Source: Tritrichomonas musculus
Taxonomy: Eukaryota > Parabasalia > Tritrichomonadida > Tritrichomonadidae
Assembly: GCA_039105265.1 (NCBI GenBank)
Contig: JAPFFF010000022.1
Location: 1,674,001-1,738,000, forward strand
Direction: 5' to 3'
DNA length: 64,000 bases
This document shows positions 10,427 through 19,428 of this stretch, one piece after another. Positions within the stretch are counted from its first letter, which is position 1; each line of letters opens with the position of its first letter. The notes beneath the pieces were generated by a model. It saw only the letters and a program-made list of their open reading frames with translations. It ran no database searches and was not told the origin of the DNA. The position numbers and the translations under genes were made by a program.

Positions 10427-10831
10427 TTAAATACCTCTGAACGGAATCGCATTATTTGATCTCTTTCGTGAATCTACTGCAGCTTGTGCTGTTGATGATC
10501 CACCTTGTTTTAATTCGCCACGCGCGAACTGTTCACTGATCTTCACGAGCTTGTCTTTGACCGACCCCTTTGGCATGTGACTGAATATGTTTGCACCTGC
10601 TGATGTAATAGCACCTAACGTTGGATTGAATGCAGTAGCGAATGGTGTTATCGCATGTAACATAGTACCGATAGCTTTCGGATTATTCATAGCGAAGTTT
10701 TTAGCACCGATCAACCCCTTTTTAGTCGCATTCCATACTCTATGTGCAGCGTTTTTAGCACCGATGAGCCCCTGATGGACATCACTTTTAAGTCTATTCC
10801 AACCACTTGTAATGAAACTCTTGAATCCCAT
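10427..10831 (-). CDS. Gly/Ala-rich amphipathic small protein (pVI-like by position)
   Basis: 134 residues, rich in Ala, Gly and Lys with amphipathic helical stretches (KGLIGAKN appears twice as GLIGAKN). The partner in B (41422-41877, 151 aa) is likewise Gly/Ala-rich, starts MG and sits at the same place beside the ATPase. Composition and position recall the membrane-active or cementing minor proteins (adenovirus pVI/pX type) of related viruses. This is an analogy, not a detected homology. Confidence 0.6.
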   Translation of the reverse strand: MGFKSFITSGWNRLKSDVHQGLIGAKNAAHRVWNATKKGLIGAKNFAMNNPKAIGTMLHAITPFATAFNPTLGAITSAGANIFSHMPKGSVKDKLVKISEQFARGELKQGGSSTAQAAVDSRKRSNNAIPFRGI

Positions 10832-10859
10832 GATTTATTAATCATAAAAACAAACCAAT

Positions 10860-11711
10860 TTATTGTTCAAAGTGTGATTTGTTTGCAGTGATATTGATGA
10901 TAAACCGATCATGTTGACCCTTATGATTTAGATATTCGATTGTCGTTGACTTGGTATCGAGATTGTTTGGAGTCTGTTGTAACATCGATGTGAAATCTTC
11001 TTTACTGAAACCGCTATAGCATATGATATCAGTGGCTAATCGTTTAACATTCAGATGAACGAATCGTAATGTTTGAACAGCTATGATACAAGTCAGATTG
11101 AAGTGTCGTGTCTTAGTTAGTAACCGACATAGTTCACTGTTACCGTTCTTCAGTAATGGGGATCCAGCAGCGTCATCTAATACGAGTAACGTGTTGAACG
11201 GATACGATGCGGTCTGATACTGAACTAACTTGGATGCTATATATGCTATTCGATCTTCGATTTCCATTAACGAGTGTTTCTGGATGATTCTAGCCATTTC
11301 TTCATTAGTTTCAACCATTTTGGATAGCACATGTTTGACCATCGCATAGTATTTGAGTTTACGTCGTAGATGTCGTTTAAGATATGGAAGTAGATTCTCT
11401 TCTTTGATGTAATCAATAGGGGTCTTCACATTCTTGGATAGTACTTCAGCTGTTTTATCGAGTTTACCAGACGTGGAACAGAATATGATCTTACTGTAAT
11501 ACGGTTTCGTGAATAGTCGTTCAGTTATCATGATGTGTCGCCAGATCCAAAACGATTTACCAGCTCCCATCTTACCGATTAGAAAGTAGATACCGTTTGA
11601 CGAGAATGGATATTCAGGAGCGAGTGGTTTAATCAACGCCATTTCGATATCACGTTGATTCTTACGTAATGTGTCTTCGATTAGATCTTCAACTTTCTTG
11701 ATTTGACTCAT
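10860..11711 (-). CDS. A32/FtsK-like genome-packaging ATPase
   Basis: 283 residues. Walker A is GKMGAGKS at residues 46-53, and Walker B is LLVLDD near residue 174, followed by a small Ala/Gly stretch. A conserved TKTRHFNLTCIIAVQT block follows, the sensor-like Q region of the viral FtsK/HerA packaging ATPases. It is closely related to the 288 aa ATPase of B (40537-41403). It would pump the element's DNA into capsids. It starts 10 bases after the integrase gene ends. Confidence 0.88.
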   Translation of the reverse strand: MSQIKKVEDLIEDTLRKNQRDIEMALIKPLAPEYPFSSNGIYFLIGKMGAGKSFWIWRHIMITERLFTKPYYSKIIFCSTSGKLDKTAEVLSKNVKTPIDYIKEENLLPYLKRHLRRKLKYYAMVKHVLSKMVETNEEMARIIQKHSLMEIEDRIAYIASKLVQYQTASYPFNTLLVLDDAAGSPLLKNGNSELCRLLTKTRHFNLTCIIAVQTLRFVHLNVKRLATDIICYSGFSKEDFTSMLQQTPNNLDTKSTTIEYLNHKGQHDRFIINITANKSHFEQ

Positions 11712-11721
11712 TTATAGTAAG

Positions 11722-14230
11722 TTAAATGAACTTTCTTATTTGGTCGGGGATGGTATTTTGATTCAACCAGTATTGACGTTCCATTGTCGATAATTTAGTT
11801 GGATGACCTTCACGTAGATATTTCGATTTGATAGTATCTTTAACGGTTGAATCTTCATATGTGATCGTATATGTATCTCGCTTCTTGTTATAAGATCGAA
11901 TCTCTTTAACGATACCGCGTTTACCATTTTTGATTGATGCCGCTAGTGGAACGTTATTGGATGACTTCACGAGTTTATATCCCGGTACAGTATCTACAGA
12001 TCCATCGTTAGATCGGATTAGAAACTGATTACCATCTTTGGAATCGACGACGTAAGACTCTTTAGATAGATTCGAACGACGTTTCGTTAATGGACTCTTA
12101 TCAAGAACTACTCTAACTAGATCACCAGGTTTGAAATGATATGGATTAACTTGACGTTCCATCTTATCGATATACTCTAACTCATCTTCATCTGTTATCT
12201 CATTCGGAGATTTATAATTAAGAGATCGATGTGGCATATCGTTATAGGATTCTACTAATGATAGTATATCAGTGTTTGGTTCATTAGCTTTCATATCACG
12301 AATGGTTCTCATGAATCTATTTAAGGATGTTGCCCACTGCCCAATTATGCATGGCATTAAAAAAATCTGCCCTGCCCACATGGGCAATGCATTTTTTTAT
12401 ATAAATATATTAAATTTTTTTGCATTGATAATGTGTATAAATTTTACTTTTAAATATTTTTTTAATTAAAAAAAATATCTAAATTTTATATTATATATGT
12501 AAAAATTGAATTGTTTATATTGGGCAATAAACCTTTGAAATTTTTGGGCATGGGCGCCCATGCCCATCATTCAAAATTTGAAAGAATTTCAATAGTTTAC
12601 ATGCTGGGCAGTACTGCCCACTTTCATAAGGTCAAATGTGGTCAAATAAATTAACCTTTTTGCCCAGGCTTTTTAATAATTAATAATGTTAAAATATGCA
12701 TTTATTTTCTTAAAGTACCTCAAATAAGCTCGGAAATGCTTCCTGGAGCTTTTTTTACTGTGATTTAGAAGCTGTTTATTGCAATCATCTGAATCAATAA
12801 TAATTAAATCGGGATATAACAATAAGAAGCTCCAAAAACAGTAAAAAAGCTCAGAAGAGCATTTATAAGCTATATATTTCTAATTCAAGAACTGGTTGTT
12901 CCTATCCTTTATATTGAAAGAAGTAATATTTGAATATTATTCCTTTATTCTTTTTTTTTATTTATAAATTTATAAATTTATGCCAATTACTAAGAATATG
13001 TTTATCAAATATATTAAAATTAAAATGATTCAGATTATCCTATAAAAAATATAAAATATCATATGTTAAAAAATGTTATGGCATTTTTAACCACCATCAT
13101 TATGATAATCACATTGTGATGATTCTTTTGAGACCCAATTTGATGTGTTTATTTAAAAAGGATATCATAATATGAGCCCTCTAATATACTCTATTAGATT
13201 TAAAAGAAATTCGGCCCTCAATTTTTTGAATGAGTTCTTTGAAATTTTTTTCCAGATTTGTTTGCTTTTTTTACAATCAAAAATGAAAAAAGAATAACAA
13301 AATATTAAATTGTAGAAATAAATGAAGATAAATATACTTATTTACTTCTTTAAAGATGAAAATAATTTAACTTTATGATTTATATTAAATTCATAAAAAT
13401 ATTTTTCACAAAATTTAATTTGAATACCAAATATATTATGTAATAATGCTTTTTACTTCAAAATATTACTAGGTTTACATTTTTTATGAAAAGCATTTCG
13501 ACAATTCTCATATAAAAATGAAATAATTTGAATAATTCTTAATGATTAATTATTATTTTCCTATTTTGTACTAGTTTGGTAAAATTTTTAATCAAAAAAA
13601 AATATAAATATAGCGAATAAACCTTTTTTTGAAAAGAAAATTTTTAAAAATGTGGTTATATTTTTTTTTTTTTGGGGGGGCAATTTCCAAAAAATCTTGG
13701 GCATTTTGGGCAAATTTTTTATAAATGGTCGGGCAAAAACGCATCATTAATCTATTAATGATACCGAGTTTGTTATGATCGTTATCGGTCGTTGTTGTAT
13801 ATACAATATCATGTTCTCTCATGAAATCGAGTACGGATTTCGATAAGTATGATGCATCTTCATCTGATATGATAGACTTACACTCAGGTTCTGATTTGAT
13901 GAACTCGGTTAATGATTTCAACACTTGTTTAGCACCTTTATTGATCATCTCATATGCATATGCTTTACGTGTGTTAACGTTAATGAACATCAAATAGTCT
14001 GGATCTCCAATAAATGTATCCATTTGAAACGCATGTTGAATCTTCGAATAGATATGCATGAACTTTGGTGATGGAATATGTTGATCGTGAACGACTTTGT
14101 TTTGAAGATAGTCTTTAGCTTCATCATCCGTGAAACCATATCTATTAGCGATTCTCTTGAATTTCGATAATGTATTGGTCGGATACTTAGAATAAACTTC
14201 ATCAATGGTCTTGAACTTGATTCGACTCAT
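11722..14230 (-). pseudogene. Retroviral-type (DDE) integrase, split by an insertion
   Basis: Maverick c-integrase whose N-terminal half starts at 14230 and whose C-terminal half ends at 11722. About 1.4 kb of unrelated AT-rich DNA is inserted between them. The N-terminal half has MDTF, SDEDASY and HNKLGIINR blocks of the catalytic core; the C-terminal half has a PYHFKPGDLVR segment like the SH3/chromo-type tail, and ends with an RQYWLNQ block. All are shared with the 372 aa integrase of B. It would insert the element DNA into the host chromosome. The insertion implies that this copy is inactive. Confidence 0.85.
12325..13744. mobile_element. AT-rich insertion in the element A integrase
   Basis: About 1.4 kb with no gene, much more AT-rich than its host. 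The flanks carry near-identical AATCTATTTA (12314-12323) and AATCTATTAA (13749-13758), a possible 9-11 bp target duplication, which would fit a Mutator-like element. Both ends are rich in TTGCCC/GGGCA words in opposite orientation (GATGTTGCCC at the left, GGGCAAAAACGCATC at the right), suggesting weak terminal inverted repeats. A 22 bp palindrome with GGGCATGGGC as its half sits at 12545-12566. Boundaries are approximate and the family is uncertain. Confidence 0.6.
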
Positions 14231-14240
14231 TTATAGCGGA

Positions 14241-15578
14241 TTAAGAGTATAACAGTTTACGGTTTTGTAAGAACACCATGTCCATTGTGAACACAACATT
14301 ATCATTGATCGGTAATGGAATCTTAATCTCGTTTTTGTCGTAGAATTCAATCCAAAATGTTTCATCGCTATGGTTCAACTTATAATATTTGATCGGACAG
14401 AATGGTTCATTAGTTCTACCAACAAGATAATGATTCGATTGAGTTGCAAATGAAGCTACAACTTCACACTCCAAATCAGTTAATATGTTCTTCAATATCT
14501 GTTCGTAATTATAATGATATAATTTGTATATATTGTTTTTGAATGGATTACCGGATCCGATATTGAAGAAACTAGCTGTATATGGATCGAATTTGATATT
14601 ATTATATTTACGTTCTTCATCATCTTCGTCTATAACAGGTTCATTCCAATCATCATCTTCTTCTTCATCATCACCAATATCAGGTTCATCAGGTTCTTCG
14701 TATGGAACTAATTTGTATTCATGGTTTAATCTATGTTTATAATAGTTATTACTACGATGTCCGTCATAAAACTCATTATATGCATAATTGTCAAGCAAAT
14801 TAATATATGCTTTGGATATCAATATATCGACTGTTCTATATACATTAAATAACTCTGTATCTTTAGATCGTAATTTCAATATATGTTGTTTATTTTCGAA
14901 CACATCTTCGACTATGACGTCTTCACTTCGTAAATAGAACGATATATGTTCACCGATTAATTCATCACTTTTAGCTAACATCGATTTATAATCATCTTTG
15001 ATATCTTCTAATTGTTTTAACAAACTAGTTCGTTCATCTGGAGTTATCTTTCTACTCATAATCTTCTCTTTCAGATGATTATATAGATCATGATCATCAA
15101 TAGCTTTTCGTATATGAGTTCCAACATCAATCCAATTATCATTTGATGTTACTTTGATACGTACTGGAATTTCATATACTCGTACATATTCATACGATAG
15201 ATTATCTATAATTATTTCATGTATTTCATCTAATGATAACTTATCATATACTTCTTTGTTAGCATTTCTGAAATGATTCATTAGTTTATCATATGCGTCA
15301 TTATCAAATTTTCGAACGAATAGATCAAACTTAATCCAACCAGTTCTCCATTTAACAGACATATGACGAACACCGATTTTTTTTTCACCGAGATTGGATG
15401 TTCTCCATTCAGCTGGATATTTAAAGTAGATTCTGTTGAAGTGTTCATCGTTATCGGTATAATATTTAGTGGTTCCGTAATCACCTTCAACTCTTAACGC
15501 ATCAACTACAGAGTTATAAACCGTTTCGATTGGTAACGGAATGTGTTCATCTTCTGTGTTATCTCTTCTATAACTCAT
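14241..15578 (-). CDS. Conserved Maverick protein upstream of integrase (445 aa)
   Basis: Homologous to the 333 aa protein of B (38400-39401) and in the same position, immediately next to the integrase. Conserved features are PLPIET near the start, an F/Y-P-x-EW block, and a C-terminal IKYxKLN...FWI(E/D)FY block ending in (D/M)xxFLQ. The start at 15578 (MSYRRDN) is preferred because the in-frame upstream codons have no counterpart. This copy is longer, with an acidic Asp/Glu/Pro stretch in the middle. The two-ended conservation and module position suggest a structural protein, but no known fold was recognised. Confidence 0.72.
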   Translation of the reverse strand: MSYRRDNTEDEHIPLPIETVYNSVVDALRVEGDYGTTKYYTDNDEHFNRIYFKYPAEWRTSNLGEKKIGVRHMSVKWRTGWIKFDLFVRKFDNDAYDKLMNHFRNANKEVYDKLSLDEIHEIIIDNLSYEYVRVYEIPVRIKVTSNDNWIDVGTHIRKAIDDHDLYNHLKEKIMSRKITPDERTSLLKQLEDIKDDYKSMLAKSDELIGEHISFYLRSEDVIVEDVFENKQHILKLRSKDTELFNVYRTVDILISKAYINLLDNYAYNEFYDGHRSNNYYKHRLNHEYKLVPYEEPDEPDIGDDEEEDDDWNEPVIDEDDEERKYNNIKFDPYTASFFNIGSGNPFKNNIYKLYHYNYEQILKNILTDLECEVVASFATQSNHYLVGRTNEPFCPIKYYKLNHSDETFWIEFYDKNEIKIPLPINDNVVFTMDMVFLQNRKLLYS

Positions 15579-15744
15579 TTCAATGAAACCAAAAATAAAC
15601 ATCATTTACTCTTCATCGTCAGCGAATTCATCACTTACTCTTTATCAATTCGATCTTACTCATATTCGATGTATAAGCTATCATTCGATCACTAACATAT
15701 AGACTATCATGTCTAGACTCGTCCATTACTAGATTGAACTTCAA

Positions 15745-15960
15745 TCAATTACCAATCTCACCACCCTTCACTAATTGGACGATTTTCATGAGAGGATCGT
15801 AACGATATACTTGACGTTCACTCGGACTGAAGAAGAAGATTCGTTTATGGAATGTATGACGATTATGAGATACTATTCGTTTGATATCAGCTGGCATGAT
15901 ATAGACAGGAACGTTATCACATTCGAAATCAGCTGAATGGATATAGTAGTTAGTAGTCAT
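15745..15960 (-). CDS. Small hypothetical protein near the right end of element A
   Basis: 71 codons (MTTNYYIHSADFECD...). The composition matches element A rather than D. No homologue is apparent in elements B or D. It is the outermost frame of A, next to the non-coding terminal region. Real gene status is uncertain. Confidence 0.4.
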   Translation of the reverse strand: MTTNYYIHSADFECDNVPVYIMPADIKRIVSHNRHTFHKRIFFFSPSERQVYRYDPLMKIVQLVKGGEIGN

Positions 15961-16325
15961 TTGTCGATGAATAAAAGTTAGATTAATATCGATAGAGTGA
16001 TCGGTCTAATTAATCTATCATGGTACTATCGATAAGGTGTTACTCGTACAGAATTCGATAGAGATGACGCATGCCAGATCATACATACTGGATGTATCAA
16101 CGCCATTAATCAACGCCATTAATCGACACTAATGAACTATTATTGGCATACTGATGATGTTAATATCATTAATGATAAGCTATTATGACACTATCGTTGA
16201 TGTTAATCGTTATCGATATAATGGTCGTTCATATGGAGTTATCATAGTACTATCGATAAGGTGTTACTTGTGTTCTAAGGAGGGGCGGAGATCGATAGAT
16301 CGTAGCCCTCCTTAGTATTACTACT
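15961..16325. repeat. Non-coding right terminal region of element A
   Basis: No gene. A motif reading TACTATCGATAAGGTGTTAC occurs twice, at about 16024 and 16249. CGCCATTAAT is repeated around 16090-16125. An inverted repeat of CTAAGGAGGG (16275-16284 and 16306-16315) lies just inside the tip. The tip ends ACTACT at 16325, the complement of the AGTAGT seen at the ends of elements B and C. The opposite terminal repeat is outside the window. Confidence 0.65.
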
Positions 16326-16528
16326 GAAGTTAAAACTTCATCAAAAATTTTAATTAATTGATTTTCAATTTCAATTGAATTTATAACGGGTTCAATTAAT
16401 AAAATCTCAGAATCTTTTGGATAATTATTCATTCTAATTTTAATTGAATTATTTGTTCGTCCAATTTTATAAATATTTTGATTAGAATATACAAATTCTC
16501 TTTCTCTAATTAAATAAATAAATTCCAT
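16326..16528 (-). pseudogene. GIY-YIG-like (T5orf172/MUG113 type) nuclease, interrupted by element A
   Basis: Starting at 16528, the protein reads MEFIYLIRER...IYKIGRT followed by a helical ...IENQLIKIFDE stretch. The (F)IYLI ... YKIGRT spacing is the GIY-YIG core as found in T5orf172-type nucleases of phages and giant viruses. Element A's right tip lies in this gene, so only the N-terminal part is present. It is a free-standing nuclease domain of the kind that spreads between viral genomes. Confidence 0.65.
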
Positions 16529-16591
16529 TTTATAACGTGATAAAAAAATTTTTGAGAAAAAAAAGTTAAGTGTTGGAATAAAATTTTTTAT

Positions 16592-16756
16592 TCAAGGGTT
16601 ATTTGGTTCTTCATTTGTTTCTTTAAAATTTGAATTTTTGTTAATAAATGTTGAAATTAAAACCATAATTTCATTAATTTGTTGTTCAATATGTACACAT
16701 CTTTCTTTTAAACTATAGATTTCTTTCCAAATCTTTTCAATTTCAACTTCACTCAT
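16592..16756 (-). CDS. Small coiled-coil protein (54 aa)
   Basis: Frame too short for routine ORF lists, starting MSEVEIEKIWKEIYSLKERC with a regular heptad pattern over residues 5-40. Its start and that of the divergent gene at 16797 are each preceded by TTCACT(TT)GAAAAA, so a 40 bp shared bidirectional promoter is likely. Function unknown. Confidence 0.55.
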   Translation of the reverse strand: MSEVEIEKIWKEIYSLKERCVHIEQQINEIMVLISTFINKNSNFKETNEEPNNP

Positions 16757-16796
16757 TATTTTTCAGTGAAGTGATTAGTTCAGTTCACTTTGAAAA

Positions 16797-17078
16797 ATGT
16801 CAAGTAATCAATTGAAAATTTGGTCTTCTAAAATTTTGGAAGAAGAAGAAGAATCAAATGATTCTGATGTTGTTTACTTGGGAACTAATTTAGAAAGAAA
16901 AAGTCCATCTTTCATTGATGCTTTAATGTATCCAAAATTACAACCAATTGAAAAATTGAAAAGTTTGGTTGAATATTCTTCTTGGGTTCTATTAGTTCCT
17001 TTACCAGAAAAAATGGAAAGAGAAGAATTAATTAAATGGATTCAAAAAAATGAACTCGATATACTGAAAATAATTTAA
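16797..17078 (+). CDS. Hypothetical acidic protein (93 aa)
   Basis: MSSNQLKIWSSKILEEEEES... with an acidic stretch near residues 14-25 and a predicted helical C-terminus (REELIKWIQKNELDILKII). The upstream TTCACTTTGAAAAATG fits a trichomonad initiator. Its 3' end overlaps by 4 bases the convergent gene at 17075-17338. No family recognised. Confidence 0.6.
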   Translation: MSSNQLKIWSSKILEEEEESNDSDVVYLGTNLERKSPSFIDALMYPKLQPIEKLKSLVEYSSWVLLVPLPEKMEREELIKWIQKNELDILKII

Positions 17079-17338
17079 TAAACCTTCCTTCTTAAATTAT
17101 GCATTGTATTTAATTTTGATTTTATTCTATTCATAATTATTTGAATTTCTTCAATATCTTTAATTATTTCATTTTCTAAAATTAATTCATTATTAATAAA
17201 ATTCAATGCTAATAATTTCAATTCATTGTTATCATCAACTTTATTGAGATAAATATTGGTCATTTGTTTTCTAATCTTATTCCAATATTGTTTATTTTTG
17301 GTTTCAAAATTATTTAAAGAAGTTTGAAAAGAATTCAT
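17075..17338 (-). CDS. Small helical protein, MNS...LNN family
   Basis: 87 residues, all-helical pattern. The N-terminus MNSFQTSLNN, a DD near residue 37 and the ENEIIKDIEEIQ helix align with the 82 aa protein at 35653-35901 in element B (MNSAINGLNN..., DDD, LFEDIEKAK). This shared family is one of the links between D and B. Function unknown. Confidence 0.6.
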   Translation of the reverse strand: MNSFQTSLNNFETKNKQYWNKIRKQMTNIYLNKVDDNNELKLLALNFINNELILENEIIKDIEEIQIIMNRIKSKLNTMHNLRRKVY

Positions 17339-17388
17339 TTTGAACCAAATTAAAAATTAATTCAATTTTTTTATCGAAATAAAAAAAG

Positions 17389-18318
17389 ATGTCTACAAGG
17401 ACCAAAAGAACAAATAAAAAACAAACAGTGAGTGAAACTGTTGAAAAAGTTGAACCCGAAAATGTGGGTGAAAATATTGAAAAAGTGGAATCGGAAAAAC
17501 AATCAAAGAAAAAAATTGTTAGAGAACCGATTAGAAAAAATCCTCCATTGCCTTTTCAAAACAATAAATCTAAGGGAAAACATAAATTCTTAAAATTAAT
17601 TGAAAGTATTAAAGATAGTGAAAATAAAACGTTTATTGATTTATTTGGCGGTTCATTCTTTTTGAGTTATTTAGTTCATCAAGTTCATCCAAAAAGTAAA
17701 ATTATTTGTAATGATTTTGAAAACTATAAAGAACGATTAGATAAAATTCCTGAAACGAATAAATTAATTGAATTAATTCGACCGTTAATTAATGAAAATT
17801 ATAATAAAATTTTATCAACTGAAACTAAAAAGAAAATTGATGAATTATTGAATAATTATAAAGGTTATATTGATTTATATACATTATCAAATTGTTTATT
17901 ATTTGCACCTCATATTTCAAAAGATTTAGAAGATTTAAATAAAAGACCATATTGTAATAGAATTCCTAAAGAAAATTACGATGAAAATATTGAAAAATAT
18001 TTAGAAGGAATTGAATTAGTTTCAAAAGATTGGAAAGAATTATATGATGAATATAAAGAAAAAGATAATATTGTATTTATAATTGACCCATCAATTGTTT
18101 CAGTAGATAAAAATTGGACATATTCAAATAATTTAGATTTAATTGAAATTTTGAATGAGTCTGAATATTTATTATTTACAACAATATCTTCTGGAATAAC
18201 TGAAATTATTAATTTCTTTAAACAAAAAAGAATTCCATTAACAAAATGTGAAATTTTACCTTATAGAATGAAAAAATTCTCAACAATTGAAGAAATTATT
18301 TTATATCATTTTAAATGA
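17389..18318 (+). CDS. D12-class (Dam-like) DNA adenine methyltransferase-like protein
   Basis: 309 residues. A Lys/Glu-rich leader (about 1-45) precedes NPPLPFQNNKSKGKHKFLK, which corresponds to the substrate/AdoMet-side motif of D12 enzymes. DLFGGSFFLSYL at about 84-95 is the AdoMet-binding motif I, followed by ICNDFENY. A VFIIDP segment at about 228-233 is the motif IV candidate. This organisation fits DNA N6-adenine methylases of phages and large DNA viruses. A self-marking role against host or rival nucleases is plausible, given the nuclease-like neighbours, but this is inference and activity cannot be judged. Confidence 0.65.
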   Translation: MSTRTKRTNKKQTVSETVEKVEPENVGENIEKVESEKQSKKKIVREPIRKNPPLPFQNNKSKGKHKFLKLIESIKDSENKTFIDLFGGSFFLSYLVHQVHPKSKIICNDFENYKERLDKIPETNKLIELIRPLINENYNKILSTETKKKIDELLNNYKGYIDLYTLSNCLLFAPHISKDLEDLNKRPYCNRIPKENYDENIEKYLEGIELVSKDWKELYDEYKEKDNIVFIIDPSIVSVDKNWTYSNNLDLIEILNESEYLLFTTISSGITEIINFFKQKRIPLTKCEILPYRMKKFSTIEEIILYHFK

Positions 18319-18410
18319 ATAATGAAAAAGAATTCGAAGAATATCGTAGAAAAGAATGGAAATTCGATGATATCAAAAGAAAAAAGAAGAAGAAAATAAT
18401 TAAAAAGTAA
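18315..18410 (+). CDS. Very small basic frame overlapping the methylase stop (31 aa)
   Basis: The ATG at 18315 overlaps the methylase TGA as ATGA. The product MNNEKEFEEYRRKEWK... ends in a Lys-rich tail. It may be a real microprotein or chance in Lys/Glu-rich DNA. No conservation is available to decide. Confidence 0.25.
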   Translation: MNNEKEFEEYRRKEWKFDDIKRKKKKKIIKK

Positions 18411-18424
18411 AGAAAAATGTTTAT

Positions 18425-18446
18425 TTATTTAATTTCTGATTTTGAA

Positions 18447-18478
<32 letters not shown>

Positions 18479-18715
18479 AGAGAATTGTAAAGGTTCTTGG
18501 AAATCATTGTTTGAATTTGATGATTCAATTTTTGATATCTTCTCTTCAATTTCTTTGAGATATTCTTTTCGACTCATTACTTTTGGGTGTTTGTAATCTT
18601 TAATCATCTCATGCCTATCAAGTTGATAAACTTTGACTGTATCTCCAATAATTTCTGCTATTCGAACAACTCTATTCGAATTTTTCTTTTCGGTCTGAAC
18701 TTTTTTGGACAACAT
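18425..18715 (-). CDS. Hypothetical protein with QT motif and acidic tail
   Basis: 96 residues. The N-terminus MLSKKVQTEKK carries a VQTE motif like those in several element B proteins. The centre (RIAEIIGDTVKVYQLDRHEM) could form a small beta-rich domain, and the C-terminus is a run of glutamates. Upstream TTCATTTCATTTGTTCAATG fits a trichomonad initiator. Function unknown. Confidence 0.55.
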
Positions 18716-18719
18716 TGAA

Positions 18720-19160
18720 CAAATGAAATGAATTGAAAATATTGAAAAAGTGAAAATAGTTGATTTTTTAATTATTTAATTGAAAAAGTGAGATGGTTCA
18801 AAATTTTCTCTCAAAAATAATAAAAGTTGTTAAAATAATGATTTTTTAATTAAAATGTTGATTTTTTAAATATTGGTCAGAAGTTCTTTCAAAAAGTTAA
18901 GATGGTTGAAGTTTATTCAAAAATGGTGGGTGAAAATATTCAAAAATAAGTAAAGTTGATTTTTTAATTATTGGTCAGAAGTTCTTTCAAAAAGTTAAGA
19001 TGGTTGAAGTTTATTGAAAAATGGTGGGTGAAATAATGATTTTTAATTAAATAATTTATTTTTAAGATGGATTATTAATTCAAAAATAATGAAAGTTTCT
19101 TTAAAATGTTGATTTTTACTGATTTAATTGAAAAAGTGAGATGGTTCAAAATTTTCTCTC
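18720..19160. repeat. Non-coding spacer of duplicated segments
   Basis: No convincing gene. One segment containing GAAAAAGTGAGATGGTTC occurs near 18782 and near 19130. Another, beginning TTGGTCAGAAGTTCTTTC and running about 60 bases, occurs near 18873 and near 18964. These look like interleaved duplications of promoter-side DNA. Confidence 0.7.
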
Positions 19161-19395
19161 AAAAAGTCATTAATTGAATAATTACAAAGAATTGTAATGT
19201 TTCAACAAAACTATCTTCTTCACCTTGTTTAATTTGTTGGTCTAAAGAATATTCACTTTCAAGAATATTTTTGTGCATTGAATGAATTTCATTCAAAATT
19301 TGAACTTTTTCATTTCTATCATTGGATTTTTGGTAGTCAAAAGTTTTTCTCAATATTTCATTTAAGAAATATAAATATTGATTTGATGCTGTCAT
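19159..19395 (-). CDS. Small helical protein, family H (78 aa)
   Basis: MTASNQYLYFLNEILRKT... with NDRNEKVQILNEIH and a C-terminal ETLQFFVIIQL. This shares order and spacing with the 84 aa protein at 19828-20082 (NDRNHQIEVLNELH, ENLQFFAIYQL) and more distantly with 36564-36815 in element B. A conserved small helical family of unknown role. A TTCACTTTTATTTT initiator-like sequence lies upstream. Confidence 0.62.
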   Translation of the reverse strand: MTASNQYLYFLNEILRKTFDYQKSNDRNEKVQILNEIHSMHKNILESEYSLDQQIKQGEEDSFVETLQFFVIIQLMTF

Positions 19396-19428
19396 CGAAA
19401 AACAAAAAATAAAAGTGAAATGAATTAA

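Larger units (their letters stand above)
1..16325 (-). mobile_element. Element A: Maverick/Polinton, right-hand part
   Basis: Self-synthesising Maverick/Polinton-type DNA element. Within it are a penton-like protein, fibre-like protein, major capsid protein, A32/FtsK-like packaging ATPase and a retroviral-type integrase, almost all on the minus strand. Gene order matches element B in inverse orientation. The left end, polymerase and protease lie outside the window. The right tip at 16325 reads, on the minus strand, AGTAGTAATACTAAGGAGGG, and elements B and C also begin with AGTAGT. The base just outside starts a GAAGT pentamer that would be the target duplication, but the other copy is not in view. 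The integrase is interrupted by a 1.4 kb insertion. Divergence from B at protein level is large, so this is an independent lineage. Confidence 0.9.
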
